A stretch of 24,500 nucleotides of DNA from Candidatus Omnitrophota bacterium (GTDB lineage Bacteria > Omnitrophota > Gorgyraeia > Gygaellales > Profunditerraquicolaceae), in assembly GCA_030691585.1 (NCBI GenBank), contig JAUYEC010000015.1:1-24500 (forward strand), read 5' to 3'. The translations under genes were made by a program, and so were the position numbers. The notes under the pieces are model-generated. The model did not search any database. It worked only from the letters and a program-made list of their open reading frames with translations, and was not told the DNA's origin. Positions 14,584 through 21,345 of the stretch are shown in pieces. The first letter of the stretch is position 1. Each line of letters opens with the position of its first letter.

Positions 14584-15101
14584 ATGGCCTACGATCATAT
14601 CCGCATTTTAAACACCCTTTTCGCCAGCGGCGTCTGGTATGAAATGACTTTATCCGAAGTCCGGGTCTATGTCGCCATCTGTAGCCACTGGAACTGGCAA
14701 AGCCTGGAGGCCTATCCGTCCATAAACACCCTGACTGCTGAAACGCGCCTGTCCGCCGGGCAGTCATATATGCCATCGCCCGGCTTAAAGACAAGGGATT
14801 GATCAGGGTAGCCAAGAAGGGCCGCAAGAACTACTATCAGATCTTCGACTATCTCTTCAAAATGTCATCCGCCTCAAAAGGTGCAAAAAGTGCACTCATT
14901 GACTGGATCGGTGCAGATTTTTCCCAGACAGGCGCACCCCCCTGCCCCGACCAGCGTACCCCCGTGCACCACCATATTAACTATACAATTAACAATACAA
15001 CTATAACTAATTCTTTTAATGATTCCAAAGCCACAGCTGAACCGGATTATATAAACAGAATGAGAAATGACCTCATTGCCGGTGGAAAATATCGGCTATA
15101 A
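14584..15101 (+). pseudogene. Frameshifted HTH-domain replication-type protein
   Basis: The first frame starts MAYDHIRILNTLFASG after a good ribosome site (CAGGAGA) and reads through a winged-helix start (YPSINTLTAETRLSAG). Near 14758-14768 the frame is lost. The matching continuation (VIYAIARLKDKGLIRVAKKG and onward) is in another frame and ends at 15101. Joined, the parts resemble the HTH_36 domain of plasmid and phage replication-initiation proteins. A one-base deletion in the CCGGGC run would explain it. It may be a real decay event or a sequence error. The upstream in-frame extension to 14392 crosses a terminator and is not credible. Confidence 0.65.
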
Positions 15102-15165
15102 GGCAAATTGACTATTATCTGGAAATTGCTATAATAATGTTGTTAAAATGAGGTGAGAAAATCAA

Positions 15166-15194
15166 TTGACAATAGCGCGTTTAAGTGATAATAA
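15166..15194 (+). promoter_or_regulatory. Promoter candidate upstream of the restriction-modification operon
   Basis: A consensus TTGACA (15166-15171) is followed by GATAATAATAA (from 15187), giving possible -10 hexamers at 15 to 17 bases. A start near 15200 is expected. Confidence 0.55.
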
Positions 15195-15199
15195 TAAAC

Positions 15200-15290
15200 T
15201 AACAACCGGGAGCAAAGTGGTATCGTTTGAAGGGGGAACTGCCACTATAATATAACGAAAACCTTCGCCACTAAAGGCGGAGGTTTTTTC
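15200..15290 (+). ncRNA. Short structured leader or small RNA ahead of the methyltransferase
   Basis: Between the promoter at 15166 and a strong terminator at 15260-15290 lies a ~90-base RNA with no ORF. AGTGGTA (~15219) can pair with TGCCACT (~15239), and ATCGTT can pair with AACGAA nearby. It is either an attenuator leader for the methyltransferase gene or an independent small RNA. I do not recognise a known family. Confidence 0.45.
15260..15290 (+). terminator. Intrinsic terminator or attenuator before the methyltransferase
   Basis: AACCTTCGCC (15260-15269) pairs with GGCGGAGGTT (15276-15285) over ten pairs with one T-G wobble, followed by TTTTCTTTT. It is 22 bases upstream of the methyltransferase ATG. 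Confidence 0.85.
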
Positions 15291-15311
15291 TTTTAGGCGC
15301 TTATAAAACAT

Positions 15312-16532
15312 ATGAGAAAAAGTTTTCAATATAATATCCCGCAGGCGCGTCAATATCGCTTAATTGATTTATTCAGCGGTGCCGGTGGATTAACCCTGGG
15401 TTTTACAAAAGCGTTTGGGCAATCATTGCTGCCTGTGTGGGCCAATGACTTCAACGATTATGCGGTAAAAACCTATAATGCAAATTTCGGCAATCATTGC
15501 GTTGTTGGGGATATCCTGGATATTGTTGAAAATAGGATAAATGATATTCCCAAAGCCGATATCGTGATCGGCGGCCCGCCTTGCCAGGGGTTTAGTCTTT
15601 TGAATAAAAATAGGCAAGACGATCCCCGCAAGCAGTTGTGGCGGCCGTATCTGGATATAGTTGCCCACAGCGGAGCCGAAATATTTGTGATGGAAAATGT
15701 CCCGCAGTTGTTGGGCTCCCAGGAATACGGAGAAATACTCGCAGCAGCAGAGTATTTAGGATTCAAGACTGTTTCAGCAAAGCTCTGTGCCGCCGACTAC
15801 GGCGTACCGCAAACAAGGCATAGGGCATTTATTATCGGTTGTAAGTTTGCCGACCCAAAGTTATTTTTCCCGCCGAAAAAGAGCCATCGAAAACCGGTTA
15901 ATTCCAACGGCGACGCGCCCTTTGTGGATATTCTTGAAGAATATGTTGCTGATTCTCAACCATGGTTGACTGTTCGTGATGCCATAGGTGATTTACCGGC
16001 GCCGGTCGGTACCGAGATACGCGATGAATCGGCGCCTCTGGATTTACATTTTGGCCGCACGCCCACGCCGTTAAGCGTGAAGCGGTATAAGGCGGTCCAT
16101 AAAGAAGGGATGAACCGGTTTGATCTGCAGCGCATAGCTCCGCATTTGACGCCTGCCTGTTGGATAAGAAAAACCGAAGGCGGAACCGATCTTTTTGGAC
16201 GCTTGTGGTGGGGTAGGCCTGCTTTTACCATCCGGACGGAATTCTTTAAACCGGAAAAGGGCAGATATCTGCACCCAGCCCAGCATAGGCCGATTACTCA
16301 TAGAGAAGCGGCAAGATTGCAGTCGTTCCCGGATTCATTCAAATTCGCAGGCACAAAGATAGAAGTTGCTAAGCAAATAGGCAATGCGGTGCCGCCAGGT
16401 TTAGCCGCATGCGTGGCCGATTGTGTGGCGGCGATGTTGGCACATAGAGAAACGAAGAATGACGGACGTATTTACGAGCCAAAAAAGAAAACAGATAATG
16501 TCGCGTATCAAAGGGCGGAATACGTCGCCTGA
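15312..16532 (+). CDS. DNA (cytosine-5) methyltransferase
   Basis: A 406-aa C5-methyltransferase. Motif I is DLFSGAGGLTLGF (residues 19-31), motif IV GGPPCQGFS with catalytic Cys91, motif VI MENV (Glu128), motif VIII QTRHRAFIIG, and motifs IX-X are the REAARLQSFPDSF and QIGNAVPP segments. All are intact, so it should be active. The target-recognition region (about residues 190-300) does not let me read the site. The gene overlaps the Vsr gene by 74 bases, and an HNH nuclease follows, making a complete restriction-modification cassette. The terminator just upstream suggests its expression is attenuated. Confidence 0.95.
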   Translation: MRKSFQYNIPQARQYRLIDLFSGAGGLTLGFTKAFGQSLLPVWANDFNDYAVKTYNANFGNHCVVGDILDIVENRINDIPKADIVIGGPPCQGFSLLNKNRQDDPRKQLWRPYLDIVAHSGAEIFVMENVPQLLGSQEYGEILAAAEYLGFKTVSAKLCAADYGVPQTRHRAFIIGCKFADPKLFFPPKKSHRKPVNSNGDAPFVDILEEYVADSQPWLTVRDAIGDLPAPVGTEIRDESAPLDLHFGRTPTPLSVKRYKAVHKEGMNRFDLQRIAPHLTPACWIRKTEGGTDLFGRLWWGRPAFTIRTEFFKPEKGRYLHPAQHRPITHREAARLQSFPDSFKFAGTKIEVAKQIGNAVPPGLAACVADCVAAMLAHRETKNDGRIYEPKKKTDNVAYQRAEYVA

Positions 16533-16869
16533 AAAGATCGTGCGGCGATGTCTGCGCAAAATCGGCCAAACTTATAGAAGCTATAACGTAGATTTACCCG
16601 GTAAACCGGATATAGTTTTAAATAAGCTTAAAAAAGTAATTTTTGTCCATGGATGTTTTTGGCATCACCATAATGATTGTAAAAGGGCAACACTGCCGCA
16701 GACTAACCGGTCTTTTTGGCGCAAGAAGATTAAAGGCAACGCGGCCAGGGATATTCTGATACGGCGAAAATTGTGTAAAATGGGCTGGCAGGTTTTGACG
16801 GTTTGGCAATGCCAAATCAAAAATTTGGAAAGAATCGAAAAGCGAATCATTACATTCATAAAGGAGTAA
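16459..16869 (+). CDS. vsr: Very short patch repair endonuclease (Vsr)
   Basis: A 136-aa Vsr-family nickase that acts at T:G mismatches arising from deamination of 5-methylcytosine. The N terminus MTDVFTSQKRKQIMSRIKGR matches family starts. Active-site features are DLPGKPDIVL (Asp51) and VHGCFWHHH (His64, Trp68, His69), with zinc ligands among the Cys/His residues to 74. I chose the ATG at 16459, since the in-frame upstream extension adds nothing conserved. It overlaps the methyltransferase 3' end by 74 bases, a common arrangement that ties repair to methylation. Confidence 0.93.
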   Translation: MTDVFTSQKRKQIMSRIKGRNTSPEKIVRRCLRKIGQTYRSYNVDLPGKPDIVLNKLKKVIFVHGCFWHHHNDCKRATLPQTNRSFWRKKIKGNAARDILIRRKLCKMGWQVLTVWQCQIKNLERIEKRIITFIKE

Positions 16870-16874
16870 ATGCT

Positions 16875-17435
16875 ATGGGCGCCAGAGATAAGATCCGCAA
16901 ATTCTTTCTTGAGCATATCGGCGAAGTCGTTACTACAAAGCAGATACGGCGTATAGCCGGCATCAGTGAATATGCGCGTCGCATCCGGGAATTACGGGAT
17001 GAGGAAGGCTACCGAATAATGAGCCATAACGACCGGGCCGATCTAAAACCCGGCGAATATATACTTGGTTCACCCAAAAGAAATCCGGTTATCGCGCGCA
17101 GTATAAGTCCGCAGCTTCGCAATGAGATTCTTGAGCGTAACGGCTATACTTGTCAGGTTTGCGGCGCAGGGCCCGGAGACCCGGACGTTACCAATCCCGG
17201 TCGCAAAATACGCCTTCACATAGACCATATTAGGCCGATCAGCCAAGGCGGAAGGGATACAAAAGATAACTTAAGAGTCCTTTGTTCAATGTGCAACCAG
17301 GGGAAATCCAACATTCAACCCCCCAGCGAAACCGCCTTGAATATAATAACAAAGTTAAGAAAACTTGGTAGATCCGAGCAACTCGAGGTCTACGAGTTCC
17401 TAAAGCGTAAATTCGAGATACAAAAGGAGATGTAA
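16875..17435 (+). CDS. HNH endonuclease with N-terminal winged helix (probable restriction enzyme)
   Basis: A 186-aa protein. Residues ~5-65 look like a winged-helix or SANT-like DNA-binding domain (TTKQIRRIAGISEYARRIRE). Residues ~85-145 are an HNH nuclease with zinc-binding CQVC (Cys93, Cys96) and CSMC (Cys137, Cys140), HIDHIRP (His115, Asp117, His118) and the DNLRVLC segment. It starts 5 bases after the Vsr stop with an AAGGAG ribosome site, so an upstream start at 16803 inside vsr is unlikely. Its place in a methyltransferase-Vsr-nuclease row supports a type II restriction role. Confidence 0.85.
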   Translation: MGARDKIRKFFLEHIGEVVTTKQIRRIAGISEYARRIRELRDEEGYRIMSHNDRADLKPGEYILGSPKRNPVIARSISPQLRNEILERNGYTCQVCGAGPGDPDVTNPGRKIRLHIDHIRPISQGGRDTKDNLRVLCSMCNQGKSNIQPPSETALNIITKLRKLGRSEQLEVYEFLKRKFEIQKEM

Positions 17436-17514
17436 AGAAAGAAGATACCGATTGGAATGTAATTCGTCGGCATCGCCAGGATATCTTCTATCAATGAATA
17501 TAAAGGGTTAATCA

Positions 17515-17727
17515 ATGAAAACTAACAGAGATGACAAAATTATTTATTCGATAAATGTCGGAGATATCCAAGAAGTTTCTAATCAAGTCCTTAAACGTAG
17601 ACTTACAAAAAAAGAGACCGATGTGGTTGAGAGATCTATCGGTGATTATATAGATTGGTCCCAAGCAATTGAGAATTCGATACGCGAGCACATTATTTCC
17701 TCGATGCGGCGATATCCTTTGGGATAA
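17515..17727 (+). CDS. 70-aa hypothetical protein
   Basis: Not recognised. The chain is charged and helical, with the phrase GDIQEVSNQVLKRRLTKKET followed by SIGDYIDWSQAIENSI. Short proteins with this look (ending in DYIDW..AIENxI) are familiar from accessory regions and plasmids, but I know no function. It has a modest ribosome site (AAAGGG). The spacer 17728-17889 shows no gene and only a weak TTCTT/AAGAA hairpin followed by T's. Confidence 0.6.
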   Translation: MKTNRDDKIIYSINVGDIQEVSNQVLKRRLTKKETDVVERSIGDYIDWSQAIENSIREHIISSMRRYPLG

Positions 17728-17889
17728 ACTGGTGAAGTTTAACTCCGGTAAGAAGCAAAATGATGATACCGCGTGTTTATTTTAGCGAATTAAGGTTAAG
17801 TAGAAGTATCTATCCGCTAAATTTTTTTCTCCCATTCTTGAATAAGAACGGAGGTTTTTATTTACGCGGCATAGTGCTAGGGGGAAATA

Positions 17890-18084
17890 ATGATAAAATC
17901 TATTGAAATATGTAATCATTGCGGCAAGAGCGTTGCTGTCGGGAAAAGCTGTTTTATAAACAGGATACCCGATTTGAATAGCATTGATACAAGGACAGCG
18001 AATGGGCTAAAATATCCAACGGGTGATTTCATTTGTTATGAATGTGATTGCAAAAATAGCGATTCTTGGAAACCGTTGAAATGA
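17890..18084 (+). CDS. 64-aa Cys-rich hypothetical protein
   Basis: Not recognised. CNHCGKS near the N terminus and CYECDC near the C terminus form two cysteine pairs that could bind one zinc ion, like a small zinc ribbon. The start is preceded by AGGGGG. Its stop overlaps the next ATG (ATGA), so the two are co-translated. Confidence 0.6.
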   Translation: MIKSIEICNHCGKSVAVGKSCFINRIPDLNSIDTRTANGLKYPTGDFICYECDCKNSDSWKPLK

Positions 18085-18362
18085 ACAAGATCATTACAGA
18101 AAAAGAAGCAAAAATATCTGCTTTACAAAATATGGTGAAGAAATATTATTACGCGCTATTTGATAATCAAGTCGGTCAAATTGTTTCAACTGGCTTCAAT
18201 AAAACATCCAAAGCTGTCGTAAGAGAGCATTTAATCAGTTTTTTATTACTTGGTAATTTTTCAGAAGAAGGTGAAGATTCAATAAAACGGAATACTCTGT
18301 CAGAATTACTAAATTATTATGAGTTTGACCTATTAAAATCGACAACGCCATTCAAGGATTGA
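18081..18362 (+). CDS. 93-aa hypothetical protein coupled to the zinc-ribbon ORF
   Basis: Not recognised. A soluble helical protein with no membrane segment and no clear motif. Its ATG lies in the ATGA overlap with the previous stop, which I prefer to the in-frame upstream start at 18066. It could be the second half of a two-gene module, perhaps toxin-antitoxin in style, but nothing in the sequence proves that. Confidence 0.6.
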   Translation: MNKIITEKEAKISALQNMVKKYYYALFDNQVGQIVSTGFNKTSKAVVREHLISFLLLGNFSEEGEDSIKRNTLSELLNYYEFDLLKSTTPFKD

Positions 18363-18365
18363 TAC

Positions 18366-18473
18366 ATGGTTCAAGACCGCCAAAGAGCTTACGGCAAGCC
18401 GGTAGAAAATAACCTGCCCGCTGATTTTGATAATCCCGAACTTTTTGCAGAAGTAAAGGATATTTGGGGGTGA
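18366..18473 (+). CDS. 35-aa small ORF, paralogue A
   Basis: A 35-codon ORF with the core phrase ADFDNPELFAEVKDIW. A second 35-codon ORF at 21766-21873 has nearly the same core (ADFDNPKLFEEVKDIW) in the same position within a diverged ~130-bp repeat. The preserved frame and equal length argue for coding, or for a remnant of a shared longer gene. No ribosome site is evident. From the stop to the next promoter at 18649 I see nothing else. Confidence 0.4.
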   Translation: MVQDRQRAYGKPVENNLPADFDNPELFAEVKDIWG

Positions 18474-18521
18474 GGTAATCTCTAGGACACGATATTATCT
18501 CTCGTAATTAAGTAGTGTGTG
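18392..18521 (+). repeat. Diverged direct repeat, copy A (~130 bp)
   Basis: It runs from CGGCAAGCCGGTAG to the conserved non-coding tail ATCTCTCGTAATTAAG. Copy B is at 21780-21910. The two match over most of their length with scattered substitutions and small indels, and include both coding and trailing non-coding bases. Confidence 0.75.
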
Positions 18522-18648
18522 GACTTGCCTCGGAATTTCCGTAATATTGCCCGCCACTCTTATTTTCAGTAACAATCACTTGATGTTGCACCTAAAATGG
18601 GATACATTAATCTTAAATATGAAAAGTGAGAATTGATGAAAATAATAC

Positions 18649-18677
18649 TTGACAATTTTCTTCTCGAAGAGTATAAT
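18649..18677 (+). promoter_or_regulatory. Consensus sigma70-type promoter
   Basis: Perfect TTGACA (18649-18654), 17-base spacer, perfect TATAAT (18672-18677), 26 bases before the ATG at 18704. It should be strong and constitutive unless repressed. Confidence 0.85.
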
Positions 18678-18703
18678 TTTTATAGTAAAAAAAGGGGGTA
18701 TAA

Positions 18704-19060
18704 ATGGCGTGGGAAAAATTCACTATGACAAGAAGGAGTTTTAAACCAAAAATATCAATACGTGGGAAATCGCAAATTGGATTTAATACAGCTGCAATTG
18801 AGGATTATAAACTTAAAGATTACAAATTTGCGGTATTGTATTATGATAAGGAAAACAAAAAGGTGGGTATAAAACTAACAAATGATAAAGATGAAGAAGG
18901 AGTGCGGAAGTTAAGAGTGAAAGAGGCCGCAGGCGCTTCTTTGCCTGCGCGGACATTTATAGAATTTTATAAGCTAGGTAGTTTTAGTGGACAAAGATTT
19001 GATGCGGAATGGGATAAGCAAGAAAAAATGATTGTAGTAACTTTAACAGAAAATAAATAA
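18704..19060 (+). CDS. 118-aa hypothetical protein under a consensus promoter
   Basis: Not recognised. The protein is strand-rich and basic, starting MAWEKFTMTRRSFKPKISI, with strands around FAVLYYDKENKKVGIKL and a central phrase SQIGFNTAAIEDY. There is no signal peptide or membrane helix. A purine-rich AAAAAAAGGGGG precedes the ATG. It is monocistronic, and its end coincides with the T-run of a terminator that serves minus-strand transcription. The central phrase IGFNTAAIEDY suggests a DNA-binding-like or structural fold at most. Confidence 0.7.
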   Translation: MAWEKFTMTRRSFKPKISIRGKSQIGFNTAAIEDYKLKDYKFAVLYYDKENKKVGIKLTNDKDEEGVRKLRVKEAAGASLPARTFIEFYKLGSFSGQRFDAEWDKQEKMIVVTLTENK

Positions 19061-19089
19061 AAAAAGCGGGTCCGCGCTAACGGACCCGC
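19052..19089 (-). terminator. Strong intrinsic terminator for minus-strand RNA
   Basis: GCGGGTCCG (19066-19074) pairs perfectly with CGGACCCGC (19081-19089). On the minus strand it is followed by TTTTTTTATTTATT. On the plus strand no T-run follows, so it faces leftward, although it may also stall convergent plus-strand transcription. Confidence 0.85.
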
Positions 19090-19135
19090 AACACACAAAA
19101 AAATTTCCACTTGGACAGTAGAAAGAGTGCGCTTG
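19055..19135 (-). ncRNA. Candidate ~80-nt small RNA on the minus strand
   Basis: A minus-strand consensus-like promoter (TTGACA, 17 bases, TATACT at 19170-19142) points left into about 80 bases that end at the strong terminator at 19089-19052. No ORF of note fits. It lies between the 118-aa gene and the TIR-caspase operon, and its 3' end is antisense to the last codons of the 118-aa gene. Confidence 0.6.
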
Positions 19136-19141
19136 TTTATT

Positions 19142-19170
19142 AGTATACATCTCTGACTCTAGCTTGTCAA
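19142..19170 (-). promoter_or_regulatory. Minus-strand promoter of the small RNA
   Basis: On the minus strand TTGACA (19170-19165) and TATACT (19147-19142) are separated by exactly 17 bases. Confidence 0.7.
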
Positions 19171-19202
19171 GCAGGGAATTTTGAGAAGGAGGTGTATAGC
19201 TT

Positions 19203-19223
19203 ATGAAAAGTCGGTTTACTTGA
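19203..19223 (+). CDS. Six-codon mini-ORF with a strong ribosome site
   Basis: AAGGAGGT is followed after about 9 bases by ATG and the peptide MKSRFT, then a stop. It sits ~100 bases upstream of the TIR-like gene in its probable leader. It may be a leader peptide, a gene remnant or chance. No attenuator structure is obvious after it. Confidence 0.2.
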   Translation: MKSRFT

Positions 19224-19290
19224 TTCAATGTGCTTGGGTGAATAGTACGGGCGAAAAGGGTAGAATTAAATAACAACAGATTGTAGAATA

Positions 19291-19312
19291 TAAATCATTA
19301 TGTAATGATTTA
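19291..19312. promoter_or_regulatory. 22-bp palindrome, candidate operator of the TIR-caspase operon
   Basis: TAAATCATTA and TAATGATTTA are perfect 10-base arms around TG. It ends just before the AAAAGGAG ribosome site of the TIR-like gene. The AT-rich, loop-less symmetry suits a dimeric repressor better than an RNA hairpin. No regulator gene is adjacent. Confidence 0.55.
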
Positions 19313-19329
19313 TCAAAAGGAGAATACAC

Positions 19330-19722
19330 ATGGCCACAAAGAAAAGAGTTTTTATTAGCTTCGACGTCGATCACGACGAGGGCACAAAAAAAATGCTGGC
19401 TTTGCAAGCAAAGCTTACTGATAGTCCATTCGATTTTATTGATGCGTCCGTGAAGAATCCGCTTACAGGGGACTGGAAGGAAAAAGTGCGAGGAAGAATG
19501 GCTACCATTGATGTCGTGATTGTTCTATGTGGAGAACATATGCACACGGCAACAGGCGTCGCAGCCGAGGTAACTATAGCTCAGGATAAGAAAACCCCGT
19601 ATTTTCTCTTGCGGGCTTATTCAGATAAGACTTGCACGAAGCCTACATCAGCAAAGTCATTAGACAAGATCTATGATTGGACGTGGCCTAATCTAAAGGC
19701 GCTGATTGACGGGAGGAGATAA
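19330..19722 (+). CDS. TIR-like (MTH538/DUF1863, ThsB-type) protein
   Basis: A 130-aa single-domain protein matching the MTH538 TIR-like family, to which Thoeris ThsB belongs. Strand A is RVFISFDVDHDE, the core has DVVIVLCGEHMHTATGVAAEV, and the end is DKIYDWTWPNLKALI. Glu80 in GVAAEVTIA is the candidate catalytic glutamate. Known members make cyclic ADP-ribose-type signals from NAD+ on phage infection. It is followed after 5 bases by a caspase-like gene, with GGGAGGAG as ribosome site, so the pair forms an operon. A sensor-signal role is inferred from that pairing. Confidence 0.88.
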   Translation: MATKKRVFISFDVDHDEGTKKMLALQAKLTDSPFDFIDASVKNPLTGDWKEKVRGRMATIDVVIVLCGEHMHTATGVAAEVTIAQDKKTPYFLLRAYSDKTCTKPTSAKSLDKIYDWTWPNLKALIDGRR

Positions 19723-19727
19723 CAGCT

Positions 19728-20702
19728 ATGCGAAAAGCTCTTGTAGTTGGAATTAACTACTATATGCATATGCCTGTGTTATACGGCTGTGCTGCTGACG
19801 CTAACGCTGTAAAGAACATCTTAGAGAGAAATAGCGACGGTACCGTAAACTTCGGGGTCAAGCTTCTGTCATGTACTGGATCGGCTAACACAGTCTTGCG
19901 GTCGGATTTGAAAGAGCATGTTCAGGATCTTTTCACGGGTGAGTGCGAGACTGCGCTTTTTTACTTTTCTGGTCATGGCCACATCGAAACGACAGGAGGT
20001 TATCTTATCGCCAGCGATGCCAAGAGGGGTGATGAGGGTATTCCATTGGGAGAAGTTCTTACACTTGCAAATCAGTCTGTTGCCAGAAATAGAATTATCG
20101 TTTTGGATAGCTGCCATTCTGGTTTTGCGGGGGCGAGTCCTTCTGCTCCAACAAGCGCTGAGCTCAAAGAAGGCACTACGATTCTTACTGCATCTACAGC
20201 AGACCAATATGTGACCGAAAAAAACGGTGCCGGCGTATTCACAACGCTTTTTGTTGATGCCATGAACGGGGCAGCAGGAAATTTGGTTGGAGATGTGACT
20301 CCAGGTAGTGTTTACGCGCACATCGACCAATCACTCGGCCCGTGGGATCAGCGGCCCGTGTTCAAGACTAATGTGAAGAGTTTCGTATCCTTACGAAAAG
20401 TCCAACCACCAATTAGTCTGTTGGAACTTCAGCGAATCACGGAGTTCTTCCCGCGTCCAGGGTTTGTGTTTCGGCTCGATCCCTCATTTGAACCAGAACG
20501 AGGAAACCAGGACCAAAACATCCTGAGTCCGAACCCGGTGAATACAGCGAAGTTTGCAATTTTGCAGAAGTACAACCGCGTGAACCTTGTTGTTCCAATG
20601 GATGCGCCACACATGTGGCATGCCGCGATGGGTAACAAGGCATGCAAATTGACAGTGCTTGGCGAGCATTACCGTAGGCTTGTGGAACAGGGACGGATAT
20701 AG
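19728..20702 (+). CDS. Caspase-like (C14) protease, probable Thoeris-type effector
   Basis: A 324-aa protein. Residues 1-225 are a caspase/metacaspase-like domain starting RKALVVGINYY. The catalytic dyad is visible: YFSGHGH (His83) and VLDSCHSG (Cys129). Residues ~228-324 form a separate C-terminal domain with no motif I can name, rich in aromatic and proline residues (ITEFFPRPGFVFRLDP, VVPMDAPHMWHAAMG). In TIR-caspase defence systems such a region would be the place to bind the TIR-made nucleotide. No membrane segment. As I recall, TIR plus caspase-like pairs are described as type IV Thoeris, where the signal activates broad proteolysis. This assignment rests on domain pairing. Confidence 0.88.
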   Translation: MRKALVVGINYYMHMPVLYGCAADANAVKNILERNSDGTVNFGVKLLSCTGSANTVLRSDLKEHVQDLFTGECETALFYFSGHGHIETTGGYLIASDAKRGDEGIPLGEVLTLANQSVARNRIIVLDSCHSGFAGASPSAPTSAELKEGTTILTASTADQYVTEKNGAGVFTTLFVDAMNGAAGNLVGDVTPGSVYAHIDQSLGPWDQRPVFKTNVKSFVSLRKVQPPISLLELQRITEFFPRPGFVFRLDPSFEPERGNQDQNILSPNPVNTAKFAILQKYNRVNLVVPMDAPHMWHAAMGNKACKLTVLGEHYRRLVEQGRI

Positions 20703-20859
20703 AGCTCATTTTTTTATATTAGTGCTGGTAGACAATAGACGCTCTTTCTAATCTTATTTCTTCTTTTTCGTTTCAGTTCTTACTTATCCCCGCCCCTTTG
20801 TCTTCTTCTCTTTCGGGCGAGGTGATAGGTAACCTGACTCGAGAAAGGAGGAACAAGCA

Positions 20860-20982
20860 ATGGCAAGTAGAGTTATGAAAGCAGGATACCGAGAGGTATT
20901 TTGTAAGTACATAACCAGGAATGGGAAAGTCATTTACCCTAAAAAGGCAAAAGTCTTTCACTTCTGGGTTAAAATGAAGTAG
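20860..20982 (+). CDS. 40-aa basic small protein
   Basis: A short ORF with an excellent ribosome site (GAAAGGAGG, 20841-20851). The product begins MASRVMKAGYREVFCKYITR and continues with NGKVIYPKKAKVFHFWVK. I recall similar short KYITRNGKxIYP proteins in other genomes, which favours it being real. Function unknown. The 157 bases before it (20703-20859) are T-rich and hold only a weak CC-CGCCC/GGGCG-A-GG hairpin. The spacer to 21109 shows nothing clear. Confidence 0.65.
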   Translation: MASRVMKAGYREVFCKYITRNGKVIYPKKAKVFHFWVKMK

Positions 20983-21108
20983 CAATACTCCATCATTGTC
21001 TACCAGCAAATAAATCAAGCTTATTTCACGGACCAAACAGAAAGAACACTCACTGGTCTAAGCTTTACGGCAGGCAGATAAGCGAATTATAAGAACAAGG
21101 AGGATGTA

Positions 21109-21306
21109 ATGAGATATGATAGATGTCCTAATTGTGGATTAACTATGCCGGCGCACAAAGGTCATACGAGAACCTTTGTAGAGTTAACTAATAAGGAAAA
21201 AGGTAATTCAATTAAAATGATGACAGTGAATCTAAAAAGAGCAATAAGAAGATATTCTGGTGATCCTGGTTTTCTTTGGGCTATAAATTATCTTAGCAGA
21301 AGATAA
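21109..21306 (+). CDS. 65-aa zinc-ribbon-like hypothetical protein
   Basis: Not recognised. An N-terminal CPNCGL pair followed by HKGH could make one zinc site. The rest is basic with a short helix (LKRAIRRYSG). An AAGGAGG site precedes the ATG. It sits among other orphan small ORFs. Confidence 0.65.
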   Translation: MRYDRCPNCGLTMPAHKGHTRTFVELTNKEKGNSIKMMTVNLKRAIRRYSGDPGFLWAINYLSRR

Positions 21307-21345
21307 AAATAATCCACATAAACAAACTTAATAAAGAATTGTATT

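Noticed and set aside
17890..18362. Firm call of a toxin-antitoxin pair for the two coupled small ORFs
   Set aside because: The ATGA overlap fits, but neither protein shows a toxin, antitoxin or DNA-binding motif I can name.
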